NCBI GenBank assembly: GCA_017615245.1
Contig: JAGAAL010000012.1
Span: 1 to 64,000, forward strand
DNA: 64,000 nucleotides
Origin: Bacteroidaceae bacterium
GTDB lineage: Bacteria; Bacteroidota; Bacteroidia; Bacteroidales; Bacteroidaceae
Direction: 5' to 3'
Position numbers and translations under genes: made by a program. Shown here piece by piece: positions 1-7,114 of the stretch. Below the pieces are notes generated by a model, which saw only the letters and a list, made by a program, of their open reading frames with translations, did not search any database and was not told the DNA's origin. Position 1 is the stretch's first letter, and every line of letters begins with the position of its first letter.

Positions 1-27
1 ATTATGAATTATGAATTATGAATTATT
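1..27. repeat. AT-rich short-period tandem repeat
   Basis: The window opens with an ATTATGA-type heptamer/octamer repeated about three times. Similar short-period intergenic repeats recur elsewhere in this window (for example just before 5138 and at 28300). The beginning may be cut by the window edge. Confidence 0.6.
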
Positions 28-94
28 TGGATAAAATTCTACCGCTCGACAATAAAAACAAGCTTTTATTGTACTCACTTAACCAAATTTTTTG

Positions 95-102
95 TAATTT
101 TG
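95..102 (+). promoter_or_regulatory. Bacteroidetes -7 box of the MORN gene
   Basis: TAATTTTG fits the Bacteroidetes -7 consensus TAnnTTTG and lies 22 bp before the ATG at 125. The expected -33 TTTG is only partly matched (ATTG at 68-71). This predicts a leader of about 20 nt. Confidence 0.5.
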
Positions 103-124
103 CAGCCAAATCAACAATAACGCA

Positions 125-904
125 ATGAAAAAGATATTGTATCTATTGTTGCCAGCGCTGTTTGTGCTGGCATCATGTGGTGAGAAAGTAGCAGAAAAAC
201 CAGTGAGCGGAATTGCCCGATTTGCTTATGCTGATAGCAGCGTGTATGAAGGTAATTGGGTGAACGGCGTGCGTCAGGGTCAGGGTAAGATGACGTGGAC
301 GAATGGTTGTACGTACGAAGGTGAATGGAAGCGTGACCTGCCAAATGGTCAAGGTACATACACTTGGGAGAATGGAAACTCGTTCGAAGGTGAGTTTGTC
401 GACAGTGTGCCTTGCGGCAAAGGAACTTATCGTTGGAAGAATGGTGCATACTATGAGGGTATGTATAAGAACGGTCATCCGAATGGAAAGGGTAAGTATC
501 TTGCTCCAGACGGCTCGATGAAAGAAGGTACGTTCGTGGATGGGTGGCTCGAAGGCGAAGGTGTGGCTATCAATGAGTTCACTGAGAAGTACACAGGAAA
601 CTTTAAGAAGGGTCTGCCTGATGGTGAAGGTACGATGGAATATCCGAATGGTGACCGCTATACAGGCTCATGGGAGCATGGTAAGAGTGAAGGATCGGGT
701 ACCTATATCTATTCGAGTGGTAGCCGCTATAGTGGCAATTTCCATCGAGGCAAAGCTGAAGGTTATGGTACTTATATTTGGGCGAATGGTGATAGGTACG
801 AAGGAAATTGGAAAAACGACATGCGAAACGGTTACGGCAAACTCACGACAGTTGATGGTGAGGTGTATGAAGGAAGTTGGTATAACGACCATTTCGTAGA
901 GTAA
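125..904 (+). CDS. MORN-repeat lipoprotein
   Basis: A 259-residue protein with a lipoprotein signal peptide: basic MKK start, hydrophobic stretch, and lipobox ending LASC with Cys about residue 18. It should therefore be lipid-anchored in the cell envelope. The rest is about ten tandem MORN repeats (YEGxWxxGxxxGxGxxxxxNGxx), from about residue 40 to the C-terminus. MORN repeats form an extended beta-hairpin sheet, usually for protein or membrane contact; no catalytic domain is visible. The start is set by the signal peptide and the promoter at 95-102. It is monocistronic and converges on the next operon across a strong hairpin at 1017-1046. Its specific role is unknown. ORFs in other frames across it are shadows of the repeats. 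Confidence 0.85.
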   Translation: MKKILYLLLPALFVLASCGEKVAEKPVSGIARFAYADSSVYEGNWVNGVRQGQGKMTWTNGCTYEGEWKRDLPNGQGTYTWENGNSFEGEFVDSVPCGKGTYRWKNGAYYEGMYKNGHPNGKGKYLAPDGSMKEGTFVDGWLEGEGVAINEFTEKYTGNFKKGLPDGEGTMEYPNGDRYTGSWEHGKSEGSGTYIYSSGSRYSGNFHRGKAEGYGTYIWANGDRYEGNWKNDMRNGYGKLTTVDGEVYEGSWYNDHFVE

Positions 905-1016
905 TCGTTATAGTTTCACAGTTCACTCCCTACGAGAAGAGATATTTATCAATAATTATAGATACAGGTCCCCTTAATGGGAACTTTTGTTCCACTAGTA
1001 GGACCGCAAAAACGAA

Positions 1017-1046
1017 GAATGGCTTAGGTTGATTCCTAAGCCATTC
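1017..1046. terminator. Bidirectional terminator hairpin
   Basis: A perfect 12-bp stem (GAATGGCTTAGG and its complement) with a 6-nt loop lies between the convergent MORN gene and the 1105-2954 operon. Read on the minus strand it is followed by a T-rich tail (TTCGTTTTTGC), so it fits a terminator of the minus-strand operon best. It could serve both directions. Confidence 0.7.
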
Positions 1047-1104
1047 CTCTATATTAAATAATGTTTCACAGTTAATTTCTAAAGCATAATGTATCATCGT
1101 TAAT

Positions 1105-1926
1105 TCAGATTGTCAGTGCCTTTGTCGGGCAGACCTTCGTACACTTCTGGCAGAGGATGCATTCTGTGGCATTTTTGCGACTGCGTGAGTTCTTATTCAC
1201 ATCTACATCCATCGGACATACCTTCAGGCACTTTCCGCAATTGATACATTTATCCTCGTTGCATTTGATGCGAAGCAGGGAATAATAGCTCATTGGTTTG
1301 AGGAATATGGTTATCGGACAGATGTATTTGCAGAAGGCACGATTGTCCTTCAGAAGAATGGCAAGCAATATACCGACTGCATAATAGACGATATTCCCGG
1401 CTACGAACAACAAGAACATGGTGTGGGTATTGGCTTTGTCAAGCGCGAAAAGAAGCAGAACAACTGCTAATGATAAGCCAAACATGATATATCGGATAAA
1501 GCCCCATTTCTTTCTTGAAGCCTTCGTTTGTTTATATGGCAGAAGGTCAAGGATCATGGCCGTCCAACAGGCAAATCCACACCAGCCTCTTCCAAACAAG
1601 AGTGGGCCAAAGAACTTAGCAATAGCATAGTGTATGGTTCCTGCTCCCCAAATTCCACAGAGCAGATAGTACCACAGCCCCTCAATCTGCATATTCTCAC
1701 GGCATATCAGGCCGAGGAACACCAACAGATAAGAGCCAACACTAAACTGAGTAAACTCTCGGGCATACTTCCAACCTACAGCGAATAGCACTCCCCCTAA
1801 ACCGATGCAGATACCTATATACGAGAAGTTGAGGAGGAAGAACAGATTTCCTGTAGATAACCACAGCCAGACGGCAATGGCCTCGAATACTAGAAACAGG
1901 ATGATTGAAGAGCGATATTTTTTCAT
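1105..1926 (-). CDS. Membrane polyferredoxin (NapH/4Fe-4S binding family)
   Basis: A 273-residue integral membrane protein with about five or six hydrophobic segments over residues 1-200, including a CGFACW loop motif typical of NapH/RdxA-type proteins and a second Cys loop (FCKYICPITIF). The C-terminus has two ferredoxin motifs, CINCGKCLKVCP and CILCQKCTKVCP, each CxxCxxCxxxCP, which should bind two [4Fe-4S] clusters on the cytoplasmic side. Such proteins pass electrons in membrane redox chains or metal-insertion systems. It is the last gene of a three-gene minus-strand operon (membrane protein, winged-helix regulator, this gene). The electron donor and acceptor cannot be told from the window. 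Confidence 0.82.
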   Translation of the reverse strand: MKKYRSSIILFLVFEAIAVWLWLSTGNLFFLLNFSYIGICIGLGGVLFAVGWKYAREFTQFSVGSYLLVFLGLICRENMQIEGLWYYLLCGIWGAGTIHYAIAKFFGPLLFGRGWCGFACWTAMILDLLPYKQTKASRKKWGFIRYIMFGLSLAVVLLLFALDKANTHTMFLLFVAGNIVYYAVGILLAILLKDNRAFCKYICPITIFLKPMSYYSLLRIKCNEDKCINCGKCLKVCPMDVDVNKNSRSRKNATECILCQKCTKVCPTKALTI

Positions 1927-1961
1927 ACGTTTGAGAATTATACCTTATAATATGCTCTTGA

Positions 1962-2252
1962 CTATTTTCCTATGTTCAGATAAGTTTTCAGTGCTTGGAT
2001 GTAATCTTCGAAAGCTTTCAAACCTGTAGGGGTGATGCGGCAGATGGTGCAAGGCTTTTTGCCCTTGAAGGTTTTCTCCACCTCTATGTAACCCGCTGCC
2101 GACAGCTTGTCAATCTGCACACTCAGGTTGCCTGCCGTAGCTTCCGTCTGCTCCTTGATATACGGGAACTCGGCCTCTTCCGTACTGACCAGCAACGACA
2201 TCACGGCCAGTCGCAACTCAGAGTGGAGTAGGGGATCTAACGTTGGAAACAT
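1962..2252 (-). CDS. Small winged-helix transcriptional regulator (MarR/PadR-like)
   Basis: A 96-residue protein matching the compact winged-helix regulators common in Bacteroidetes: an N-terminal LHSELRLAVMSLL helix, a recognition-helix region (ATAGNLSVQIDKLSAAGYIEVEKTF) and a wing with GKKPCTICRITPTGLKAFEDYI. The GLKAF-xxY segment is the usual end of this fold. It has no effector domain. It starts 3 bp after the membrane-protein gene (2256-2954) and is followed after 35 bp by the polyferredoxin, so it probably controls its own operon. Its signal is unknown. Confidence 0.8.
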   Translation of the reverse strand: MFPTLDPLLHSELRLAVMSLLVSTEEAEFPYIKEQTEATAGNLSVQIDKLSAAGYIEVEKTFKGKKPCTICRITPTGLKAFEDYIQALKTYLNIGK

Positions 2253-2255
2253 AGG

Positions 2256-2954
2256 CTACTTCTGTCTTTTGAGCATCAGTCCTGGGAGCATCAGGCCAAC
2301 GAGGGCGAATACGAAGATGGTGAGGCAAGGCAGCATCGTGGTAGCAGCGTGTGCGGATAGGGAAAGATGTGGTTCTCCTGAGAGCATCAGCACAATTGTC
2401 TGGCCCATACCAAAGTGCTCCCAGATGAAGCAAATCAAACCAGCAGCGGTGCCGAAGATGACCAACCAGCGCTGTTTCAAGATGTGACCTGTGATCGTGA
2501 TGGCCATTCCCATCAAAAGTACAATGACAGGGGTAACCTTGATTTGTGTGGCAGCCCATGATTCGATTGGCAGAACTCGGGCTGCTACAAAGCCCCAGAT
2601 GAGAGCAATGACAAAGAAGCCGATAACGAACCATGCGAATGTCGACCATGTCTTGGCAACTAACGAACCGACAATATCAACGGGTGCGTGTGCGCGTTCC
2701 TTATTATATTTACGTGAGAAGAGCCAAATGACGATTGGGAGTACCAGCCAAAGCAGGTGCCCTAGTCCGACAATTGCGTGATTTATCAGAATAAAGTTGA
2801 TGATAGCGATGACGACAGCCATACACATCGTGCAGATACCGGAGATGAAGAGCGATTGCCCTGTTACCTTGGAGACAGCATGGCGGCTTTGTGCAATTTG
2901 CTGAGTGATGATTTCCAGACTGCGCTCGGCAGTCATATTTTTTGTTTCTTCCAT
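2256..2954 (-). CDS. Integral membrane protein of unknown function
   Basis: A 232-residue protein with a cytoplasmic N-terminal helix (about 1-30) then six to seven hydrophobic segments arranged in pairs. No catalytic motif is visible. It is the first gene of an operon with a winged-helix regulator and a polyferredoxin. This pairing of a small regulator with a multi-pass membrane protein is common in Bacteroidetes. A strong promoter sits 110 bp upstream (3065-3096). I do not recognise a named function. Confidence 0.75.
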   Translation of the reverse strand: MEETKNMTAERSLEIITQQIAQSRHAVSKVTGQSLFISGICTMCMAVVIAIINFILINHAIVGLGHLLWLVLPIVIWLFSRKYNKERAHAPVDIVGSLVAKTWSTFAWFVIGFFVIALIWGFVAARVLPIESWAATQIKVTPVIVLLMGMAITITGHILKQRWLVIFGTAAGLICFIWEHFGMGQTIVLMLSGEPHLSLSAHAATTMLPCLTIFVFALVGLMLPGLMLKRQK

Positions 2955-3064
2955 TGTTTTTCTTTTTTTGTTTAGTTGGACTATTGATTTGTTACTCTCT
3001 TTGTGCCGCCGCTCTCCTCCTGCAGAAAGGACAGTTTTGGTACGATGTGCTTCGAATCACGCTG

Positions 3065-3096
3065 CAAAGTTAAACAAGTTTATAAAATAAACCAAA
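3065..3096 (-). promoter_or_regulatory. Promoter of the 2954-1105 operon
   Basis: On the minus strand, TTTG (3096-3093) is followed after 20 bp by TAACTTTG (3072-3065). This is an excellent match to the Bacteroidetes -33/-7 promoter. It predicts a transcript start near 3061 and a leader of about 107 nt before the ATG at 2954. Confidence 0.7.
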
Positions 3097-3201
3097 TTAA
3101 AATATAGAAAAACGGGAAATTCGAGAATTGCAGAACAATAACAAACAAGAATATCTGATATTGAACAAAAGAATTGGGATATGAGGAAGAAATCAATGAG
3201 G

Positions 3202-3927
3202 TCAGTCCAGGTAGAAGTCGCGAGTGAGTTGCTGGTATTCGGCCGAACGATGACCATGAGAGTCATTAAGCGAGAGTGTTGAATAGGATGTCTGAGAAGT
3301 TGTATCGGAGGTATGACGGGTAAAAGCGAGCAGACAGCGTTTGAACGGACGGGTTTCACCACCTCGGATATTACATCTGCGCGATAGGTATAAATTATGA
3401 ATGGCAGCAATACCGATGAAGCGTTCGGCTGCAGAGTAGGGGAGAATTACATCGAACTCACCATCTATACTCAAGTTTGCATCAACACCTTCGATGAGCT
3501 GTTCAAAAGAAAGAGAGGCGGTATGTCGGGCTTTATTCCTGCTGTCACTATAACCTAAAGTGTCTTCTTCGTAGAAAGGAGGATTTGAGACAATAAGCGT
3601 AAAGGACTTTGGATGTTGAGTGTAAGATGCAAGACTTTGATGTAGGATTTTGATACGGTCATGAAATGGAGCGTTCAGCACGTTCTCACGTGCTTCTTCA
3701 ACGGATGGCAAATCGATATCGATGCCTGTGATATGCGCTTCTGGGAAACGCTGTGCAAGCATGAGCGCAATGAGACCGCACCCCGTACCTATGTCGAGGA
3801 TAGAAAGGCGTCCCAGAGGCTGATGGCCTGCCCATGCCCCCAGCAACACACCATCCGTTCCAACACGCATACTGCTTCTGTCGTGACGGACATCAAACTG
3901 CTTGAAATGGAATACTTCAGAACTCAT
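3202..3927 (-). CDS. trmN6: tRNA1(Val) (adenine(37)-N6)-methyltransferase
   Basis: A 241-residue Rossmann-fold methyltransferase of the YfiC/TrmN6 family, which makes N6-methyladenosine at position 37 of tRNA1(Val) using SAM. Motif I is ILDIGTGCGLIALMLAQR, the acidic ribose-binding strand is ITGIDID, and the adenine-binding catalytic motif is NPPFYEE. The N-terminal FxFKQFDVRHDRSSMRVGTDGVLLGAW is the family signature. The length is normal. The -7 box ends only 7 bp before the ATG, so the mRNA is probably leaderless or nearly so. It is divergent from kdgK and apparently monocistronic. Confidence 0.9.
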   Translation of the reverse strand: MSSEVFHFKQFDVRHDRSSMRVGTDGVLLGAWAGHQPLGRLSILDIGTGCGLIALMLAQRFPEAHITGIDIDLPSVEEARENVLNAPFHDRIKILHQSLASYTQHPKSFTLIVSNPPFYEEDTLGYSDSRNKARHTASLSFEQLIEGVDANLSIDGEFDVILPYSAAERFIGIAAIHNLYLSRRCNIRGGETRPFKRCLLAFTRHTSDTTSQTSYSTLSLNDSHGHRSAEYQQLTRDFYLD

Positions 3928-3934
3928 TACGTTG

Positions 3935-3942
3935 CAAAGATA
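3935..3942 (-). promoter_or_regulatory. -7 box directly before trmN6 (near-leaderless start)
   Basis: The minus strand carries TATCTTTG, ending 7 bp upstream of the trmN6 ATG (3927). With the usual few-nucleotide spacing from -7 box to transcript start, the leader would be about 0-5 nt. Confidence 0.55.
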
Positions 3943-4026
3943 GTAAAAGTTTATTGTTTACTGTTTACTGTTTACCGTTTTTTTCATTTTTACTTTTTAT
4001 AATTTTTCCATTTTATCATTTTTCAT

Positions 4027-4034
4027 TACCTTTG
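4027..4034 (+). promoter_or_regulatory. -7 box of kdgK
   Basis: TACCTTTG fits TAnnTTTG and lies 28 bp before the kdgK ATG at 4063. The -33 element is weak (only a T-rich stretch). Confidence 0.45.
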
Positions 4035-4062
4035 CATCGCAAATCAAAACGAGATAATAAAT

Positions 4063-5082
4063 ATGAAAATCATTACAATGGGCGAAATCATGCTTCGCCT
4101 CAGTCCAGAAGGAAACAACCGATTTGTGCAGGCCGATAAGTTCTGCATCATACCAGGTGGCGGTGAAGCCAATGTTGCGATCAGCTGTGCCAATTTTGGC
4201 CACGAAGCCTATTTTGTCAGTAAACTACCGAAACATGAGATTGGTCAGATTGCTGTTAACGCTCTGCGTCGTTATGGTGTCAATACCGACTACATCGCTC
4301 GTGGAGGTAATCGTGTAGGCCTTTATTATGCAGAGACTGGAGCCTCGATGCGTCCGTCGAAAGTCATCTATGACCGTGCATACTCAAGCATCGCTGAAGC
4401 TAAACCAGATGATTTTGATTTCGATAAGATATTCGAGGGGGCTGACTGGTTTCATTGGAGCGGCATTACACCCGCTATCAGCGATGCCAGTGCAGAATGT
4501 CTGCGTCAGGCATGCATTGCAGCTAAGCGTCACGGTGTTACCGTAAGTTGCGACCTCAATTTCCGCAAGAAACTATGGACGAGCGAAAAGGCCATCAGCA
4601 TCATGCGACCACTCATGCAGTACGTTGATGTATGTATCGGTAACGAAGAAGACGCCGAACTTTGCCTCGGATTCAAGCCTGATGCTGACGTGGAAGGTGG
4701 AAAGACCGATGCAGCCGGATACGAAGGTATCTTCCGTCAGATGAAGGAACAGTTTGGATTCCGATATGTAGTCAGCACTCTGCGAGAAAGTTTCAGCGCC
4801 AGCCATAACGGATGGAAAGCGCTCATCTATGACGGTCAAGAATTCTATCAGTCGAAGCGCTATGATATCAACCCTATCATTGATCGCGTAGGTGGAGGTG
4901 ATTCTTTCTCTGGTGGACTCATCCACGGTCTGCTTACCAAAGCTACTCAGGGTGAAGCTCTCGAGTTTGCAGTAGCTGCCAGCGCACTGAAACACACCAT
5001 CCCTGGTGACTTTAATCACGTATCTATTGAAGAAGTGGAAGCCCTCGCTGGCGGAAATGCGAGTGGAAGAGTACAGAGATAA
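4063..5082 (+). CDS. kdgK: 2-dehydro-3-deoxygluconate kinase (PfkB family)
   Basis: A 339-residue carbohydrate kinase of the PfkB/ribokinase family, probably phosphorylating 2-keto-3-deoxygluconate with ATP in hexuronate/pectin breakdown. It has the N-terminal TMGEIMLRLSP strand, the GGGEANVA sugar-binding motif (about 30-38) and the C-terminal signature RVGGGDSFSGGL with the catalytic Asp near residue 280. The KdgK call over other PfkB sugars rests on overall similarity to Bacteroidetes KdgK (GEIMLRLSP, WFHWSGITPAIS), so substrate is less certain than family. No KDPG aldolase lies next to it here. A palindromic repeat follows its stop codon. Confidence 0.82.
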   Translation: MKIITMGEIMLRLSPEGNNRFVQADKFCIIPGGGEANVAISCANFGHEAYFVSKLPKHEIGQIAVNALRRYGVNTDYIARGGNRVGLYYAETGASMRPSKVIYDRAYSSIAEAKPDDFDFDKIFEGADWFHWSGITPAISDASAECLRQACIAAKRHGVTVSCDLNFRKKLWTSEKAISIMRPLMQYVDVCIGNEEDAELCLGFKPDADVEGGKTDAAGYEGIFRQMKEQFGFRYVVSTLRESFSASHNGWKALIYDGQEFYQSKRYDINPIIDRVGGGDSFSGGLIHGLLTKATQGEALEFAVAASALKHTIPGDFNHVSIEEVEALAGGNASGRVQR

Positions 5083-5137
5083 GGCCCCCTCCGACTCCCC
5101 CTTTAGGGGGAAAGAAGGGTATTCTACATTATGCATT
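5082..5137. repeat. C/G-rich palindromic repeat plus ATTATG repeat
   Basis: Between kdgK and the GAF gene lies a C-rich block followed by CCCCCTTTAGGGGG, then an ATTATGCATTATGAAT run that provides the next start codon. It belongs to a dispersed repeat family seen also at 20221-20252, 24510-24546, 33586-33645 and 52254-52287. Confidence 0.65.
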
Positions 5138-5611
5138 ATGAATAAAAAGGAACTCTACTCATCTTTCTTATCCGACACAGCACTCCTGATTCAAGACGAG
5201 CATGACGAAATTAGCGTTCTTGCTAATGTTGCTGCAGCCCTGAAAGAAACATTCGGCTTCTTTTGGGTAGGTTTCTATCTGGTAAAGACGAAAGAGGGTA
5301 GTGAACCGCAGTTGTATCTTGGTCCCTTCCAAGGTCCGACTGCTTGTTACCGTATCGGCTATGGTAGAGGGGTATGTGGTTCTGCATGGAAACAGCGTCA
5401 GTCGCTCGTAGTCCCTGATGTTGAGCAGTTTCCTGGCCATATCGCTTGCAGCAGTCTTTCACGCTCTGAGATTGTCGTGCCTATATATAATAAGGAGTCG
5501 GAAGTGGTAGGTGTACTTGATATCGACAGTACAGATCTCGCTACCTTTGACGACATCGACCGTGAAAACCTCGAGCAGCTCTGTCAGTTGCTCACTATGA
5601 ATCTTTATTAA
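5138..5611 (+). CDS. msrC: Free methionine-(R)-sulfoxide reductase (GAF domain)
   Basis: A 157-residue single-GAF-domain protein of the fRMsr family, which reduces free methionine-R-sulfoxide. It shows [34 protein letters not shown] and [20 protein letters not shown], carrying the conserved Cys residues of the active site (YGRGVCG, HIACSS), and ends [16 protein letters not shown], all diagnostic. The reading frame is open further upstream (to 5006), but that extension overlaps kdgK and the palindromic repeat. The family start is the MNKKEL at 5138, whose ATG sits in an ATTATG repeat. The role is repair of oxidised methionine in the cytoplasm. Confidence 0.9.
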   Translation: MNKKELYSSFLSDTALLIQDEHDEISVLANVAAALKETFGFFWVGFYLVKTKEGSEPQLYLGPFQGPTACYRIGYGRGVCGSAWKQRQSLVVPDVEQFPGHIACSSLSRSEIVVPIYNKESEVVGVLDIDSTDLATFDDIDRENLEQLCQLLTMNLY

Positions 5612-5652
5612 TTCTTAGATATAAGTTTAACAGAATAAAATCAGACAAGTGT

Positions 5653-5970
5653 ATGATTCTTTCAACAACCCCAACAATTGAAGGTCACACCATCCGTGAG
5701 TATAAGGGTATTGTGACTGGTGAGACCATTATCGGAGCTAACGCTTTCAAGGACTTTTTCGCAAGCATACGTGACATCGTAGGCGGACGTGCGGGTAGTT
5801 ACGAGCAGGTACTTATCGAGGCAAAGGATACCTCGTTGAATGAAATGATGCAACGTGCTTTGGCTATGGGTGCCAATGCTATCGTAGGTATCGACTTGGA
5901 TTATGAAACTATCGGTGCTAACGGATCTATGCTCATGGTGGCTGCTAGTGGTACAGCTGTGGTGATTTAG
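5653..5970 (+). CDS. YbjQ/UPF0145 family protein
   Basis: A 105-residue protein matching the YbjQ family (heavy-metal-binding-domain-like, UPF0145): the [38 protein letters not shown] segment and the [16 protein letters not shown] strand are characteristic. These proteins form pentameric rings. A metal role has been suggested from fold but the function is not established. It lies 41 bp after the fRMsr gene and 11 bp before the zinc-ribbon gene, so the three probably share a transcript. Confidence 0.88.
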   Translation: MILSTTPTIEGHTIREYKGIVTGETIIGANAFKDFFASIRDIVGGRAGSYEQVLIEAKDTSLNEMMQRALAMGANAIVGIDLDYETIGANGSMLMVAASGTAVVI

Positions 5971-5981
5971 GTTAATAGGTT

Positions 5982-6329
5982 ATGGACAAGGATATGAAAG
6001 AACGGAGCTGTGAGAGCCATCCGAGCTTGCTCGAAGATGGCCGAGTCGTGACGGACTTCGACAAAGTCAAATTCTGTCAGAGCTGCGGCATGCCGCTAAC
6101 CGTCGATGTGCTCGGCACAAATGCTGATGGTAGTAAGAACGAAGATTATTGTATGTATTGTTATAAGGATGGCAAATTCCTTCAGGATTGTACGATGGAC
6201 GAGATGATCGAACATTGTGCTCAGTTCGTTGACGAAGTTAACAAGAATATGCCTAAGCCTATGACGAAGGAAGAGTACAAGCAGATGATTCATGGCTTCT
6301 TCCCTATGCTCAAACGTTGGAGAAAATAA
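5982..6329 (+). CDS. Putative zinc-ribbon protein
   Basis: A 115-residue cytoplasmic protein with a CxxC...CxxC zinc-ribbon (FCQSCGMPL at about 32-40; YCMYCYKDG at about 58-66), followed by FLQDCTMDEMIEHCAQF and a C-terminal MTKEEYKQMIHGFFPMLKRW. This matches the 'putative zinc ribbon domain' family that often stands next to small regulators in Firmicutes and Bacteroidetes. It starts 11 bp after the YbjQ gene. Function is unknown. A decayed acyltransferase follows. Confidence 0.82.
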   Translation: MDKDMKERSCESHPSLLEDGRVVTDFDKVKFCQSCGMPLTVDVLGTNADGSKNEDYCMYCYKDGKFLQDCTMDEMIEHCAQFVDEVNKNMPKPMTKEEYKQMIHGFFPMLKRWRK

Positions 6330-6351
6330 CTGTCAACACCTATCTCACGAA

Positions 6352-6605
6352 ATGAGAAAACATTGGATTGACAATCTCCGGTGGGTAACGGTGCTGTTGT
6401 ATCATGTGATATACTTTTTATAATAATAAAGGTGTGTTTGGTGGAGTTGGCGGCTTTGGCGATGTATCTGATACTCGCTGTTGCTGTATTCACGTTGACA
6501 CCGTTGATGTATGAAGTGATTCGTCGAATCCCTGTCATCAAGTGGTGCGTCTTCGGAGAAAGCAATAATATTGATTTGTGGTCAAATTCTGGAAAGTTTG
6601 CGTGA
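6352..6605 (+). pseudogene. Acyltransferase-3 family relic (internally deleted, frameshifted)
   Basis: The sequence begins ATG with MRKHWIDNLRWVTVLLYHVI, the usual N-terminus of membrane acyltransferase-3 proteins (xxLDNLRWxTVLLVLLYH). It hits a stop at 6421, but the next frame continues NNKGVFGGVGGFGD, the next conserved stretch. After a further jump, a third frame gives VFTLTPLMYEVIRRIPVIKWCVFG, resembling the family C-terminus (TPLLYExIRRIPxxRWCxFG). So about 250 bp keep both ends of a gene normally near 1.1 kb, with a +1 frameshift and a large internal deletion. The assignment rests on pattern memory, not a search. Confidence 0.6.
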
Positions 6606-6724
6606 TAGTGTCACAGCTAATACGATTTTTACGATTGTAATGCATTGATTGATATCTACACTTTACAGAATGAAATATTTGTTTACAAAATCACAATTTT
6701 TGGCAAAAATATTATGCTTTTTTC

Positions 6725-6756
6725 CTTGGTTACTTAGAAATTATTTCGTACCTTTG
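6725..6756 (+). promoter_or_regulatory. Promoter upstream of the leader/OMP gene
   Basis: CTTG (6725-6728, three of four to TTTG), then 20 bp, then TACCTTTG (6749-6756), matching the Bacteroidetes consensus. The transcript would start near 6760. Confidence 0.55.
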
Positions 6757-6860
6757 TAGTGCTTTTGAAGGGGCGAAAAACCTAAGGAGCAATTCAGGAC
6801 TAATTCCGGTTTAATCTCGGACTGAAGCAAGACTAAGGTACATGCGAAAAGGTGTGCCAC

Positions 6861-7022
6861 ATGTGTGTCGAGCAAGAGGTACACCTGAATCTCTCCCCTC
6901 ATAGTGACAGGTTTGCTTTATTCTTATCGACATTTGTTAACCTTATGGCAAAAAGTGAAGGTTATTTCAATACAGAAACAGGGTACATCAGCGTCCGAGT
7001 TGATGGCGACATCGTAAACTAA
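6861..7022 (+). CDS. Possible small protein in the leader
   Basis: A 53-codon ORF from ATG 6861 to TAA 7020-7022, open back to 6837. An internal ATG at 6945 would give a 25-residue peptide (MAKSEGYFNTETGYISVRVD...). I recognise no family. Its position between a good promoter and the OMP gene makes a leader peptide or remnant of an N-terminus possible, but chance cannot be excluded for such a short frame. Confidence 0.25.
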   Translation: MCVEQEVHLNLSPHSDRFALFLSTFVNLMAKSEGYFNTETGYISVRVDGDIVN

Positions 7023-7114
7023 AGTCTAAATTCTCAGAATTTATTGTTTTTTTGTAGTGTTTTCATCCGGTTTGCGTCTTACGTACGAACAAAAATTAAA
7101 AACGTAAGAACTTT

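Larger units (their letters stand above)
6606..7114. other. Long intergenic region with promoter, structured leader and small ORF
   Basis: A 509-bp stretch without a long gene. It holds a promoter at 6725-6756, a leader-like segment rich in AGGACTAA/CGGACTGA/AGACTAAGG repeats (6780-6840), a small ORF (6861-7022), and a CTTACG...CGTAAG dyad (7078-7108) just before the outer-membrane protein gene. The transcript from the promoter would carry about 350 nt of leader before 7115. Confidence 0.5.

Noticed and set aside
111..899. Several frames across the MORN gene on both strands
   Set aside because: They arise from the internal repeat structure of the MORN protein and show no recognisable domains.
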